DNA from: Ichthyophonus hoferi | Taxonomy: Eukaryota > Opisthokonta > Ichthyosporea > Ichthyophonida > Ichthyophonidae | Direction: 5' to 3' | Assembly: GCA_002751075.1 (NCBI GenBank) | Contig: NAOQ01000268.1 | Location: 17,558 to 35,222, forward strand | Length of the DNA: 17,665 nucleotides | Shown: piece by piece, positions 17,521 to 17,665 of the stretch | How positions within the stretch are numbered: the first letter of the stretch is position 1 | Layout: each line of letters begins with the position of its first letter | The notes under the pieces: model-generated | The model's input: the letters and a program-made list of their open reading frames with translations, nothing else | What the model was told of the DNA's origin: nothing | Database searches by the model: none | Made by a program: the position numbers and the translations under genes

Positions 17521-17665
17521 CTTAAATGATATGATAATAAGACAATAACCCGGAGTAACCAATAAATAATATTAAAAACATATAATATATATATATATAT
17601 AATACAACATAAAATAACACAAAAATAACGCAAGCAACCCCCACCAACTAATATAGATAATTGGG

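Larger units (their letters stand above)
15284..17665. other. Upstream flank of MYB
   Basis: No coding exon found on either strand. It carries CCAAT boxes near the start codon (about 15370, 15405, 15435), two long trinucleotide tracts, a telomere-like CCCTAACCCC at 17070-17079, a G-run block (17238-17263) and a TA microsatellite (17584-17601). The promoter and any leader exons are expected here but not located with certainty. Confidence 0.6.

Noticed and set aside
1-17665. Mobile elements, CRISPR arrays, prokaryotic operons, virus-like copies
   Set aside because: No transposase, reverse transcriptase or capsid-like peptide, no long terminal or inverted repeats with target duplications, and no spaced direct repeats were seen on reading both strands.

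Overview
This is a stretch of AT-rich (by eye roughly three-quarters A+T) nuclear DNA from an intron-rich eukaryote. There are no operons, ribosome binding sites or long open frames. Coding information sits in short GC-richer blocks bounded by canonical GT..AG splice sites, interrupted by AT-rich introns of about 40 to 2000 bases. The species cannot be named from this sequence. A three-repeat c-Myb-type factor together with intron-rich genes fits animals, their unicellular relatives, amoebozoans, some fungi, plants and several other protists. I assembled two multi-exon genes by hand, both on the minus strand and arranged head to tail.

Positions 1-3772 hold a nucleotide-sugar transporter of the SLC35B4/Yea4 (UAA) family. 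It has nine well-supported coding exons plus one probable micro-exon, and runs off the left edge before its C-terminal part. About 265 residues are present. The exon phases agree at every clear junction and the joined protein follows the family from its first membrane segment to a late one.

Positions 3773-6201 are the spacer between the genes. I see no convincing exon there. It should contain the 3' untranslated end of the right-hand gene and the promoter of the transporter.

Positions 6202-15283 hold a complete 13-exon gene for a c-Myb-like three-repeat (R1R2R3) transcription factor of about 787 residues. The three Myb repeats are encoded by the first six exons. The long, low-complexity C-terminal region is encoded mainly by two large exons. 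Its stop codon is near 6202 and its start codon near 15283, with an in-frame stop just upstream of the start.

Positions 15284-17665 are the upstream flank of the MYB gene. It holds long trinucleotide repeat tracts in opposite orientation, a G-quadruplex-type G-run block framed by a short inverted repeat, and a possible non-coding leader exon.

There is no sign of a joint pathway between the two genes. One is a Golgi/ER membrane transporter and the other a nuclear regulator. No mobile element, virus-like element, CRISPR array, rRNA or convincing tRNA was found. The most notable non-coding observations are arrays of a branch-point-like TCTAAT motif directly upstream of two acceptor sites, one exact pyrimidine 12-mer reused upstream of three acceptors in both genes, a GC-rich intronic stem-loop, and a marked excess of the CCAAT pentamer on both strands.
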